Part shown: piece after piece, positions 43,287-59,899 of the stretch
Position numbering within the stretch: position 1 is the first letter of the stretch
How the letters are laid out: every line of letters begins with the position of its first letter
Assembly (NCBI RefSeq): GCF_000426845.1
Contig: NZ_AUGD01000020.1
Location: forward strand, 25,352 to 89,351
Direction: 5' to 3'
From: Bradyrhizobium sp. in8p8
GTDB lineage: Bacteria > Pseudomonadota > Alphaproteobacteria > Rhizobiales > Xanthobacteraceae
DNA: 64,000 nucleotides
Made by a program: the position numbers and the translations under genes
Notes under the pieces: model-generated
What the model was told of the DNA's origin: nothing
The model's database searches: none
What the model saw: only the letters and a program-made list of their open reading frames with translations

Positions 43287-43757
43287 TTACCAGCGATAGT
43301 GCGAGAAGGCGCGGTTGGCTTCCGCCATCCGGTGCACGTCTTCACGCTTCTTGACGGCGTTCCCGCGGTTGTTCGATGCGTCCAGGAGCTCCGCCGAGAG
43401 GCGCTCCGTCATCGTCTTCTCGTTGCGCTCGCGCGCGGCAGAGATCAGCCAGCGAATGCCCAAGGCCTGCCGGCGGGTCGAGCGAACTTCGACCGGAACC
43501 TGGTAGGTCGCGCCGCCGACGCGGCGGGAGCGCACCTCGATGGTCGGCATGACGTTCTCGAGCGCCTGCTCGAACACGCCGAGCGGGTTCTGCTTGGTCT
43601 TGGCCTCGATGATGCCGAACGCACCATAGACGATGCCTTCCGCAACCGACTTCTTGCCGGCGTACATCACCGAGTTCATGAACTTGGTGACGATGATGTT
43701 CCCGAACTTGGGATCCGGGAGAACTTCGCGCTTTTCCGCAGAGTGGCGACGAGACAT
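43287..43757 (-). CDS. rpsG: 30S ribosomal protein S7
   Basis: 156 residues. MSRRHSAEKREVLPDPKFGNIIVTKFMNSVMYAGKKSVAEGIVYGAF and RVGGATYQVPVEVRSTRRQALGIRWLI are the family signatures. S7 organises the 30S head and the E/P-site tRNA contacts. In E. coli it represses translation of its own operon from the rpsL-rpsG spacer; here that spacer is only 15 bp. Confidence 0.98.
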   Translation of the reverse strand: MSRRHSAEKREVLPDPKFGNIIVTKFMNSVMYAGKKSVAEGIVYGAFGIIEAKTKQNPLGVFEQALENVMPTIEVRSRRVGGATYQVPVEVRSTRRQALGIRWLISAARERNEKTMTERLSAELLDASNNRGNAVKKREDVHRMAEANRAFSHYRW

Positions 43758-43772
43758 AGGCTTGGTTCCCGC

Positions 43773-44144
43773 TTACTTCGGACGCTTGGCGCCGTACTTC
43801 GAACGACGCTGCTTACGGTTCTTGACGCCCTGGGTATCCAGAACGCCGCGGAGGATGTGGTAGCGCACGCCGGGCAAGTCCTTGACGCGGCCGCCGCGGA
43901 TCATGACCACCGAGTGCTCCTGGAGGTTATGACCTTCGCCGGGGATGTAGCCGATCACCTCGAAGCCGTTCGTCAGGCGCACCTTGGCGACCTTGCGAAG
44001 CGCCGAGTTCGGCTTCTTCGGGGTCGTGGTGTAGACGCGGGTGCAAACACCACGCTTCTGAGGCGACTGCTGCAGCGCCGGCACCTTCTTGCGCGACTTC
44101 TGCACTTCCCGCGGTTGAGCGATCAGCTGGTTGATCGTCGGCAT
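43773..44144 (-). CDS. rpsL: 30S ribosomal protein S12
   Basis: 123 residues from MPTINQLIAQPREVQK (start 44144); the frame upstream has no homology. TTPKKPNSALRKVAKVRL and PGEGHNLQEHSVVMIRGGRVKDLPGVRYH carry Lys43 and Lys88, the wild-type residues at the streptomycin positions, so the strain is not marked by those resistance changes. S12 monitors codon-anticodon pairing. It is the first gene of rpsL-rpsG-fusA-tuf. Confidence 0.98.
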   Translation of the reverse strand: MPTINQLIAQPREVQKSRKKVPALQQSPQKRGVCTRVYTTTPKKPNSALRKVAKVRLTNGFEVIGYIPGEGHNLQEHSVVMIRGGRVKDLPGVRYHILRGVLDTQGVKNRKQRRSKYGAKRPK

Positions 44145-45052
44145 CCTGGCCTTACCCTTTGTTCTGCCGCAGGCCCTTCCGGACCCGCTGTCTTGCCGCG
44201 GCCCGTTGCCGGGACCGCAAATTGTTTTCGAGCCACCCGCCCGACGAGGTCGCCTCAAGCGGAACAATCCGCGCAAAGCGAAATTGCGCCAACCGCTCCA
44301 TCACCGAGCGGAAAGCGCTTCGACGCCACAGAGGACCGCAGTCTTGAAGCCGTTCAGCGTAACGCCGCGGCCCGAATACTGAGGTCATGCATCCGAATTC
44401 GATCTCAAGAGAGCGTGCTCAAGAGAACTAAAATCGCACTGGCATTGCCTAGCTATGATCGACAGCGTTTGAGCGGCATTCGTCGAGGTTGGTGCCCGCC
44501 TTGAGCGACCCTTGTGGACTAGTCCTTGGGGATCAACGGGTGGCCCGTTCCGACTCTGGCGATGCTCACCGCCTGTCGTTAAGTGAGGCGCTTTCTATAA
44601 GCGAGAATCGGTCTAGTCAAGGCGAAACGACAGTCACAAAGCGCTTCATGCGCCTGCAGAATTAGCCTCTTCGGCGTACCCACCGCGTCCAACCGACGGA
44701 GCAACAGAGTGTCCGCTGTGCCAGTATCGATCATATTTCATCCGGATTAAATATTCCTTTATTACTAGAATGAGGTTCTTTTGATGGCCGGGCGCCAATC
44801 CGCCCTCCGCGGTCGGGTTCCGGCGCAATCGCGCGTTGCGATGTCGAGCCCCGCGAGCTGATTTCCGACGACACTGATCGCCGTTGCAGAAGCTTATGCC
44901 ACCCACGCAGAGGCCCGAGAAAATCAGCGGCTCCGCGCCGGCCGAACGATTTGGATCCGAGAATCGCTATGCCGGCGCTGCGTTTGCGCAGCCCCGACGG
45001 CGAGATAGATCAGACAGGGTCTGTTCTTCCGGAGCTGAACGCCCGCCCGCGA
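44145..45052. other. long spacer upstream of rpsL
   Basis: About 900 bp without a convincing gene. The part near 44700-44790 is richer in A+T than the surroundings. It contains the promoter-like pair at 44594-44621, so transcripts would have a leader of about 440 bases before rpsL. Short frames here (for example 44646-44906 minus) have no family resemblance or ribosome sites. The distal end is the tail of the ABC exporter gene. Confidence 0.5.
44594..44621 (-). promoter_or_regulatory. candidate strong sigma-70 promoter for rpsL-rpsG-fusA-tuf
   Basis: On the minus strand CTTGAC (44616-44621), 16 bases and TATAGA (44594-44599), with a GC-rich GCGCC discriminator after it, resemble the CTTGAC...TATA promoters of alphaproteobacterial translation genes. 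It lies about 450 bp before rpsL. Any closer promoter was not recognised. Confidence 0.5.
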
Positions 45053-47053
45053 TCACTCCTCGTCCTCATCGTCGAGATCGTCATCATCGTCATCGCCGCT
45101 GTCCTCGGCGTGAGCCGACGCGCCATGAGGCTGGTGGATCTGGTCGTTCCACAGCTTGCGATAGATGCCGTTCCTGGCGAGCAGCTCGGCGTGGGAGCCC
45201 CGCTCGATCGCCCTGCCCCCTGAAATCACGATGATCTCATCCATCTCGACCACCGAGGTCAGACGGTGGGTCGACCAGATCATGGTGCGACCCTTGGCGA
45301 CCTTGAGCAGCGTACGGTTGATTGCGGCCTCCGTGGTCTGATCGAGCGCCGAGGTGGCTTCGTCCAGCAGCAGCACGGAAGGGTTCCGGATGATTGCGCG
45401 GGCGATCGCGATGCGTTGGCGCTGGCCGCCCGACAGCGTGTCTCCGCGTTCCCCGACGGGCGTATCGTAGCGCTGCGGCAGGCTCATGATGTAGCGGTGG
45501 ATCTCGGCCTTCTTGGCCGCCTCCTCCACCTCTTCGTCCGTTGCGCCCTCCTTGCCGAGACGGATGTTCTCGCGGATCGACATGTTGAAGAGCATATTCT
45601 CCTGGAACACCACTGCCATGCTCCGCCGCAGCGAATCCAGCGTCACCCTGCGGACATCGACGCCGTCGATGGTGACGCGGCCCTCGTCGGGAACGTAGAG
45701 CCGCAGGATCAGATTGAGCAGCGTGCTCTTGCCGGAGCCGCTCGGACCGACGATGGCGATACGCTTGCCGGCATTGAGCTTGAGGCTGAGATTATCCAGC
45801 ACCGGCGTCTGACTGCCCTCGTACCTGAAGGTGACGTGATCGAAAGTGATGTCGTTGATGATGCGCGGCAGATCGGGCGCACCCGGACGATCGGCGGCGC
45901 GGGTCGGCTCATCGAGCAATTCCTGGATGTGGCGGATCGCGGCGGCCGAGGAGATCGACACCGGGACGAAATGCATGACGTGAGCGATGTTGTAGGACAC
46001 CTCCCAGAACGCGCTCTCGAAGGTGACGAAGGTCCCGATGGTGATCTGGCCGGTGGTTGCAAGATAGGCACCGATCGCGAGCACCACGAGGTGCAGGAGA
46101 AGAACTGAGATGGTGACCGTCCGCTCCACCATCGTCGAGAGGAACGTAGCTGCAGCGATCCTGTTGCGGGTCTCGTCGTTCCGCAAGGTGAAGAAGCCGA
46201 ACATCTTGCGTTGGAGGCTGAACGCCTTGATCACAGCCTGCGCCGCGACATTCTCCTGCACCATCCCGAGCAGCGCGCTCTCGTTGAGCTTCTGCTCGTA
46301 GTTGGCCTGCACCGCTTTAGGAGTCAGAATCCGCGGGCCGATCAGTGTGATCGGGAACACCAGTAGCGCGACGACGGCGAGCTGCCAGTTCAGGAACAAC
46401 ATCAGGATGATGCCGGCGATCAGTTCCAGGAACGGCAGCGCCGCGCTGTTGGCGAACGTCTTGACCGAACCTTCGAAGGCCGAGAGGTCGACCGAGAAAC
46501 GCGACAGGATCTCGCCGCGTTTGGTGCGGCCGAAATAGGCGGCCGGCAGGTCCTGGACATGCTCGAACAGGCGCTTGCGGACATCGGAGATGATGCAGGC
46601 GGCAAGCCGCGCGTCCCAGCGCTCGTACCAGACCGCGACGATCGAGGTGAATATGCCGGCGATCGCGAGCACGCCGAGGATCTTGTAGAGCGCCCGGAAG
46701 TCCTCCTCGCCCAGCGCGTCGTCGATCAGATACTTGAGGCTGAGGGGCATAATGACGTTGAACAGCGTCTCCACGAGGACACCGAACGCCACGTAGGACA
46801 GCATCCGCTTGTAGTTGGTCAGATAGGGCCTGACGAATCCGACGATGGTCGCAAGCGCCCCGGCGGCCTCGCGCGCAGTAAAGACGACGAGGTCCTCGTC
46901 CTCATCGTCGTCGAGTTCCAGTTCGTCCTCTCCGTCTTCTTCGTCCTCGTCGTCGAGATCGACTTTGGCGGCAGAGGCCAGCTTGTCGTCGAGCTCGACC
47001 GCCTCTTTCGCGGCGAGCTTCTGTTTGTCGGGAGGGAGGGGCTTGGACGCCAT
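45053..47053 (-). CDS. ABC exporter (fused permease-ATPase) with acidic termini
   Basis: 666 residues from MASKPLPPDKQKLAAKEAVELDD (start 47053). Type I ABC exporter half-transporter: six membrane segments (about 70-370), then ATPase with Walker A GPSGSGKSTLLNLIL, signature LSGGQRQRIAIARA, Walker B VLLLDEATSALD and the switch His in STHRLTSV. About 35 N-terminal residues (DLDDEDEEDGEDELELDDDEDED) and the last 17 (DSGDDDDDDLDDEDEE) are almost purely acidic. Such proteins export lipids, polysaccharides or drugs; the substrate here is unknown. It lies between the FAD-methyltransferase gene and the str operon. Confidence 0.93.
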   Translation of the reverse strand: MASKPLPPDKQKLAAKEAVELDDKLASAAKVDLDDEDEEDGEDELELDDDEDEDLVVFTAREAAGALATIVGFVRPYLTNYKRMLSYVAFGVLVETLFNVIMPLSLKYLIDDALGEEDFRALYKILGVLAIAGIFTSIVAVWYERWDARLAACIISDVRKRLFEHVQDLPAAYFGRTKRGEILSRFSVDLSAFEGSVKTFANSAALPFLELIAGIILMLFLNWQLAVVALLVFPITLIGPRILTPKAVQANYEQKLNESALLGMVQENVAAQAVIKAFSLQRKMFGFFTLRNDETRNRIAAATFLSTMVERTVTISVLLLHLVVLAIGAYLATTGQITIGTFVTFESAFWEVSYNIAHVMHFVPVSISSAAAIRHIQELLDEPTRAADRPGAPDLPRIINDITFDHVTFRYEGSQTPVLDNLSLKLNAGKRIAIVGPSGSGKSTLLNLILRLYVPDEGRVTIDGVDVRRVTLDSLRRSMAVVFQENMLFNMSIRENIRLGKEGATDEEVEEAAKKAEIHRYIMSLPQRYDTPVGERGDTLSGGQRQRIAIARAIIRNPSVLLLDEATSALDQTTEAAINRTLLKVAKGRTMIWSTHRLTSVVEMDEIIVISGGRAIERGSHAELLARNGIYRKLWNDQIHQPHGASAHAEDSGDDDDDDLDDEDEE

Positions 47054-47186
47054 GAAACCAACCGATGCTGACGGCCGGCATGACCGCAGAGAATGCAGGA
47101 ATAGCGGCAACCGCTATTGCACCGATTCTATGCGATCAGGATGAATTCGGCAAAACAATTGGCGAATTCGCACCGCATCCCGCGGG

Positions 47187-49241
47187 CTAATCCTCGTCCT
47201 CGACCTTGTCGAAGAAGGAATAACGCAAGCTGTCGGCGTCGGCGTACCATTGCCCAGGCCCCTTGTTCGCGGCGAGCGTCGCTTCCCAGAGCGCATCGGT
47301 GCAATCCTTGCGGTGCATCGACAGATCGAAGCCGTTGCCGAAGAACAGTTCGGACCATTCCCACCAGGTACCCAGCTTCTTGACGCCGCGCAGGAGATCG
47401 TATCGGTCGATCAATGCCGGCGCCATGTCCGAGGTGATCGAGCCGAACACGAGGCCGGTCTTGACCACGCGGTTGAGCTCGCGGATCGCGCGGCCCACCT
47501 GCCTGGGGGCAACGTGACAGAGGCTGGTCTCAAACACGAAATCGAACGCGCGGTCCTTGAACGGCATGTCAGTGATCGAGCCGAGCTTGTTGTACTTCTT
47601 CAGCGCTTTTGGCGTCTTGGCGTGGATGCCGCGATTGTTCTCGATTCCCCATGCATCGATGCCGCGATCGCGCAGCGCACCGACCAATTCTCCGCTGGCG
47701 GAACCCGCGACCAGCATCTTGGCGCCCGTCGCCTTGCCCCAGACGATGCTGATCAGTCTGGTGAGGTAATCGGGGTCGGTGAAGTGGCGCCAGGCCTGGT
47801 GATAGGGTCCGAGGCCGCGATAGTTCTCGAAATAATCGCGATCGATCTTGTTCGAAAGCGGCTTATCCTCCTGCGTGCGTTCGCGGCGCAGGCGCATCAT
47901 CTCGGTCAGGATAATGTCGGTCGCTGCGTCCGAGGAGTCGAGCAGACCGTTCAGCGTCGAGTCGAACAGATAGTCGCCGACCACGACGATTCCGGGATGA
48001 TCCTTCGGCTCGGGCCGGTGATTGGTCATGACGTCGCGCACCGGCAAGCCGCCTGGAATTGCGTTCACCGACGACAGCCAGCGGTGGATCTTGCCTTCCA
48101 TGAAATGCAAACGCGCATCGCCGAGAGACGCCGGCAGCGACTTCAGGGCGGCATCGATCAGCTCCCCGTCCGACAGATTGGCGAAAGCCAGCGCGTCGGA
48201 GCCGGGGATGAGCCAGTTCAGAACGCCATGCTTGCCGACGTCGTGACGCGCACCCTCATTGTAGACGCAGCAGCCGCCGAAGGCCTCCGACATGAACCAG
48301 GCTCCGGGAATCTTCTCGCCCCAGAACGGCTCGTCGAACAGGATCGACACGCGCAAATAATGAGCGGGACGATCGAAGTAGGCAACGTGCTTGACCATCG
48401 ACCTGCGCAGCTGCTCGCCCTCCCAGCCGAGGGTGGCGAGCCAGGAATGCGGCAGGCAGACCAGCACGAGATCGAAATCGCGGATCTCCGGTCCCTTGCC
48501 GTTCATCATCTTGAGCTGATAGCGGCCGGTCGGCGCCTTGCCGACGGTGAGCACGCGGTGATTGAGCTGGATGTCCGCGTTGACCTCGGACTGCAGGCAT
48601 TCGATCAGCTGCTCGTTGCCGTTCTGGATGGAATAGAGGCCGATATAGCCATCGACGTCCATCAGATAGTTCTTGAGGGCATTGAGACCGTTGGTGTTGT
48701 GGCTCTCGGTCGCGATGTCGGACCGCGCCATCACCTTGAAGAAACGCTTTGCCGTCTCGTCCTCGACCTCCTCGTCGAGCACCTGCTCGGCGGTCTTGTA
48801 AGCCCAGGGATTCTCGTTGTCGTGCGCACCAACGCCCTCGTAATACTCGACGGGCGACATTGCCTCGGTGCAGCGCTTCCGGAACGCCTCGATCGCGTCC
48901 GCGGTCTTGGCGCCATATCTGCGGCGCATGCCGGGCACATCATTGATGAGTTCGCCGCCAAAATGTACCTGCTCGGCGTCCATCGGGATGGTCTGGAGGC
49001 CGAAATGCTGGATCAATTCGCGCAGCGGATCGGGTCCCGTCATCGAGTAGTCGTAGATCTCGGCAACGCCGGCCTCGTACATCGCGGGGGCTGAATCGAA
49101 TTTGCGCGTGACGATCTTGCCGCCGAGCCGATCGGAAGCCTCGTAGATGGTGACGCGACAGAGATCGCCGAGCTTACGCTTCAGATACCAGGCGCTCATC
49201 AGCCCGCCGGGGCCGCCGCCTACGATTGCGAGATCAAGCAT
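47187..49241 (-). CDS. FAD-dependent amine-oxidase-like enzyme fused to a SAM methyltransferase
   Basis: 684 residues from MLDLAIVGGGPGGLMSAWYL (start 49241). The N-terminal part (about 1-440) is an NAD(P)-binding/amine-oxidase fold: GGGPGG, then the FAD-binding YEASDRLGGKI, and the C-terminal FAD contact IVVVGDYLFDSTLNGLLDSSDAA. From about residue 504 a class I methyltransferase core follows: MLVAGSASGELVGALRDRGIDAWGIEN, DMPFKDRAFDFVFETSLCHV, AIRELNRVVKTGLVFGSI. Both may act on one small molecule, in the manner of flavin-plus-methylating tailoring enzymes; the substrate is not known. The ABC exporter lies 133 bp downstream, in the same direction. Confidence 0.85.
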   Translation of the reverse strand: MLDLAIVGGGPGGLMSAWYLKRKLGDLCRVTIYEASDRLGGKIVTRKFDSAPAMYEAGVAEIYDYSMTGPDPLRELIQHFGLQTIPMDAEQVHFGGELINDVPGMRRRYGAKTADAIEAFRKRCTEAMSPVEYYEGVGAHDNENPWAYKTAEQVLDEEVEDETAKRFFKVMARSDIATESHNTNGLNALKNYLMDVDGYIGLYSIQNGNEQLIECLQSEVNADIQLNHRVLTVGKAPTGRYQLKMMNGKGPEIRDFDLVLVCLPHSWLATLGWEGEQLRRSMVKHVAYFDRPAHYLRVSILFDEPFWGEKIPGAWFMSEAFGGCCVYNEGARHDVGKHGVLNWLIPGSDALAFANLSDGELIDAALKSLPASLGDARLHFMEGKIHRWLSSVNAIPGGLPVRDVMTNHRPEPKDHPGIVVVGDYLFDSTLNGLLDSSDAATDIILTEMMRLRRERTQEDKPLSNKIDRDYFENYRGLGPYHQAWRHFTDPDYLTRLISIVWGKATGAKMLVAGSASGELVGALRDRGIDAWGIENNRGIHAKTPKALKKYNKLGSITDMPFKDRAFDFVFETSLCHVAPRQVGRAIRELNRVVKTGLVFGSITSDMAPALIDRYDLLRGVKKLGTWWEWSELFFGNGFDLSMHRKDCTDALWEATLAANKGPGQWYADADSLRYSFFDKVEDED

Positions 49242-49376
49242 GTGGGTTCCGTGGTCTTCCGGCCCTGCCCCCATCGCGGGACCACCGGTCTACGCTCTCC
49301 TAGCAGAAGCCCTTTTGCGGCTGAAGGAAAGATGAATGGAGGCTGAGCCTGCGTCGCAGCAGGCAAAGATAGCAGC

Positions 49377-49403
49377 AAAAAGGCCGGCAAAAGCCGGCCT
49401 TTT
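49377..49403 (-). terminator. rho-independent terminator after rpoC
   Basis: AGGCCGGC (49381-49388) and GCCGGCCT (49393-49400) form a perfect stem around AAAA. On the minus strand the stem is followed by a T-run (five T). It lies 32 bases downstream of the rpoC stop and separates rpoBC from the FAD-methyltransferase gene. Confidence 0.88.
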
Positions 49404-49434
49404 CATTGTCCTACGTATTCCTACGGATGAACGA

Positions 49435-53631
<4,197 letters not shown>

Positions 53632-53723
53632 CGTCTTCTCCTCGCGTGCCGGTCGCCTCCGGCCGCAAATTCGAAAATCACTTAGCGGGGCGCCCTGCCC
53701 TCAAGGCCTCGGGAGGGGCACCA

Positions 53724-53748
53724 ATGCCCGGCCGCGAGGGCCGGGCAT
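53724..53748. repeat. perfect hairpin in the rpoB-rpoC spacer
   Basis: ATGCCCGGCC (53724-53733), a 5-base loop GCGAG and GGCCGGGCAT (53739-53748) form a perfect 10-bp GC-rich stem. It lies in the 128-bp gap, 12 bases after the rpoB stop. No T-run follows, so it may act as an mRNA-stability or processing site rather than a terminator. Confidence 0.65.
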
Positions 53749-53759
53749 GAAAGATCGTA

Positions 53760-57884
<4,125 letters not shown>

Positions 57885-58364
57885 CGTGGCCTCTCATTTT
57901 CGTCGCCCGCTCGGGGCGCGCCGTCCGGAACGCGGCTGCCACCGCTCTCCGGGTTGAATTCTTCGAACCGTCTTGGGGCTGGAGCCTCAGCTTCAGGCAG
58001 GAATGTCCTGAATCTGTTCTTCAGACCTTCAAAACGCAAAACGACGCGCGGGGCGCAAGAGCGCACCCGCCCGTCACATCGACCAACTTCACGGACTGCA
58101 AAAGCCCGAAATAACCTGCTCTCCCAACGGCTTACAGGGAAATCCGGCATCCCTGCCCACCGCGCTTTCGTGCTGTCGACCCGATATGGGGCGACAATAG
58201 TGCAGATTCGAGGGTCAAACCCTCAAATCTCCACACTTTTTCGTGTTCGGCCTACGTCGGGAGGTTCCGTCGCACGCCTTTTGCATCTCGGCCACCCTCT
58301 GGAGCAGCGGACCAAGACCCCGACCGCGCCGAACGCAGCCGGGATCCTTGCCAGTAAGTGCTGC
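57885..58364. other. long rplL-rpoB spacer (transcribed leader)
   Basis: 480 bp without a gene. It contains an almost perfect hairpin at 58204-58230 (AGATT-c-GAGGGT, loop CAA, ACCCTC-a-AATCT). No T-run follows on the minus strand. No clear promoter was recognised. In many bacteria this region adjusts rpoBC expression relative to rplJL by partial termination and RNA processing, which would fit the hairpin. Confidence 0.5.
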
Positions 58365-58742
58365 TTACTTGAGCTCGACCTTGGCGCCAGCCTTCTCGAG
58401 CTGGGCCTTGATCTTGTCGGCTTCTTCCTTGTTCACGCCTTCCTTCAGCGGCTTCGGAGCACCCTCGACGAGGTCCTTTGCTTCCTTCAGGCCGAGACCA
58501 GTGATGGCGCGGACTTCCTTGATGACCTCGATCTTCTTGTCGCCGGCGCTGGCGAGAACGACCGTGAACTCGGTCTTCTCTTCGGCCGGAGCGGCGGCGG
58601 CGCCACCTGCGGCCGGGCCGGCCACGGCGACAGCCGCGGCAGCCGAAACGCCCCACTTCTCTTCGAGGAGCTTCGCGAGCTCGGCAGCTTCGAGCACGGT
58701 GAGGCTCGAGAGGTCGTCAACGATCTTCTGCAAGTCAGCCAT
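58365..58742 (-). CDS. rplL: 50S ribosomal protein L7/L12
   Basis: 125 residues. N-terminal dimerisation domain (MADLQKIVDDLSSLTVLEAAELAKLLEEKWGVS), Ala/Gly/Pro hinge (AAAAVAVAGPAAGGAAAAPA), and the C-terminal factor-binding domain EKTEFTVVLASAGDKKIEVIKEVRAITGLGLKEAKDLVEGAPKPLKEGV. It is the multi-copy stalk protein that recruits GTPase factors. It lies 54 bp after rplJ. Confidence 0.99.
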   Translation of the reverse strand: MADLQKIVDDLSSLTVLEAAELAKLLEEKWGVSAAAAVAVAGPAAGGAAAAPAEEKTEFTVVLASAGDKKIEVIKEVRAITGLGLKEAKDLVEGAPKPLKEGVNKEEADKIKAQLEKAGAKVELK

Positions 58743-58796
58743 TGTTCAGTTTCCTTAAGTGTAAGTCTGGTTCGGGTTTGAGTTTTGCGAAGGGCG

Positions 58797-59315
58797 TCAG
58801 GCCGCTTCGCCCTTTGAGGCATGAGCCTGGATGACGCGTGCGAGCTTGCCCGCGGGCGCGTTGGCGAGCTGGGCCAGCTTGGTCGCCGGGGCCACGATGA
58901 GGCCGACGATCTTGCCGCGCAGTTCGTCAAGCGACGGTAGCGAGGCAAGCGCCTTCACGCCGTCGACATTCAGGACGGTCTTCCCCATCGATCCGCCGAC
59001 GATGACGAACTTTTCGTTCGCCTTGGCGAAGTCGATGGCGACCTTCGGCGCCGCTACCGGATCGCTGGAAGTCGCGATCACGGTCGGTCCCTTCAGCATG
59101 GGGCCGATGGCAACGACGTCAGTGCCTTCAAGAGCAATTTTGGCGAGACGGTTCTTCGAGACCTTCACCGATGCGCCAGCCTGCCGCATCTGCTTGCGCA
59201 GAGTCTGCATCTGGGCGACGGTGAGGCCGGAATATTGAGCAACGATCGCGACGCCCGTGGTCTTGAAGACCTCATGGAGCTGTTCGACCGCTTCTTTTTT
59301 TGCCGCTCGTTCCAC
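58797..59315 (-). CDS. rplJ: 50S ribosomal protein L10
   Basis: 172 residues, read from the GTG at 59315 (MERAAKKEAVEQLHEVFKTTGVAIVAQYSGLTVAQM), which matches the usual L10 start and has GGAGAG 11-16 bases upstream. An ATG at 59342 would add nine residues but lacks a binding site. The C-terminal helix (PAGKLARVIQAHASKGEAA) holds the L7/L12 dimers. The 570-bp region before it is empty of ribosomal genes because a dehydrogenase gene separates it from rplA. Confidence 0.96.
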   Translation of the reverse strand: MERAAKKEAVEQLHEVFKTTGVAIVAQYSGLTVAQMQTLRKQMRQAGASVKVSKNRLAKIALEGTDVVAIGPMLKGPTVIATSSDPVAAPKVAIDFAKANEKFVIVGGSMGKTVLNVDGVKALASLPSLDELRGKIVGLIVAPATKLAQLANAPAGKLARVIQAHASKGEAA

Positions 59316-59899
59316 AGCAAGCTCTCTCCGGTTGGCGGTCATCGCAAAAGCGGGACCACCGGGTTGCACCCATCGTCCCACCCAAACCTGAACCTCCGGG
59401 GCAAAGCCCTTCGGACACGCCGGGCAAGACGACAATTCAAAGCCTGCCCTCCGGGAGCCCATGAGGCCCACGGCGTGTCGAGGTCCGAACCAGACCCGTT
59501 TCGCGAAACCAGCCGCTAAAGCTGGGTGCGAAGTGAAATCCGGTCTTCACCCGTCTATGCAGGCTATGCGATTAAGCCGTTGAGAAATCGAAATTCCCCG
59601 CCGGCGCCTGCAGTCTTGGACAGGACAAGGTCAGCCGGCGAACCGCCCGACCTCTGCCCGCACCCCAGCCAACCGACGGATTTCTCTCTTCCTTTTCCGG
59701 CAAATCCTTACGGACGTCCTGAAAAGGAATGATCTCCTGTCGTATCGGGTTTTTCGGGATGCGTGCACGAACGCGCCAGCCGAGGCCGGCACGTCCGGAG
59801 GCGGTTCTTTAACCGCTCTATGCCCGCTTGCCAAGAGCAAAATTCACACCAATTCCAGTTCGTTGCCGGCCGGACTTGAAACGGCCGAAAAGGGCCGAT
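59316..59899. other. long spacer upstream of rplJ
   Basis: 584 bp between the dehydrogenase gene and rplJ. It should hold the rplJL promoter or leader, but no TTGAC-type -35 box was found on the minus strand. A short stem CGGCC...GGCCG followed by TTTC, at about 59880-59895, may be a weak terminator of the dehydrogenase gene. No supported gene is present on either strand. Confidence 0.45.

Noticed and set aside
44646..44906. An 86-codon minus-strand frame upstream of rpsL
   Set aside because: Crosses promoter-like DNA, lacks a ribosome site and resembles no family.
58204..58230. Reading the rplL-rpoB hairpin as a terminator or promoter
   Set aside because: No T-run follows the stem on the minus strand, and the only -35-like TTGACC in it has no -10 at suitable spacing.
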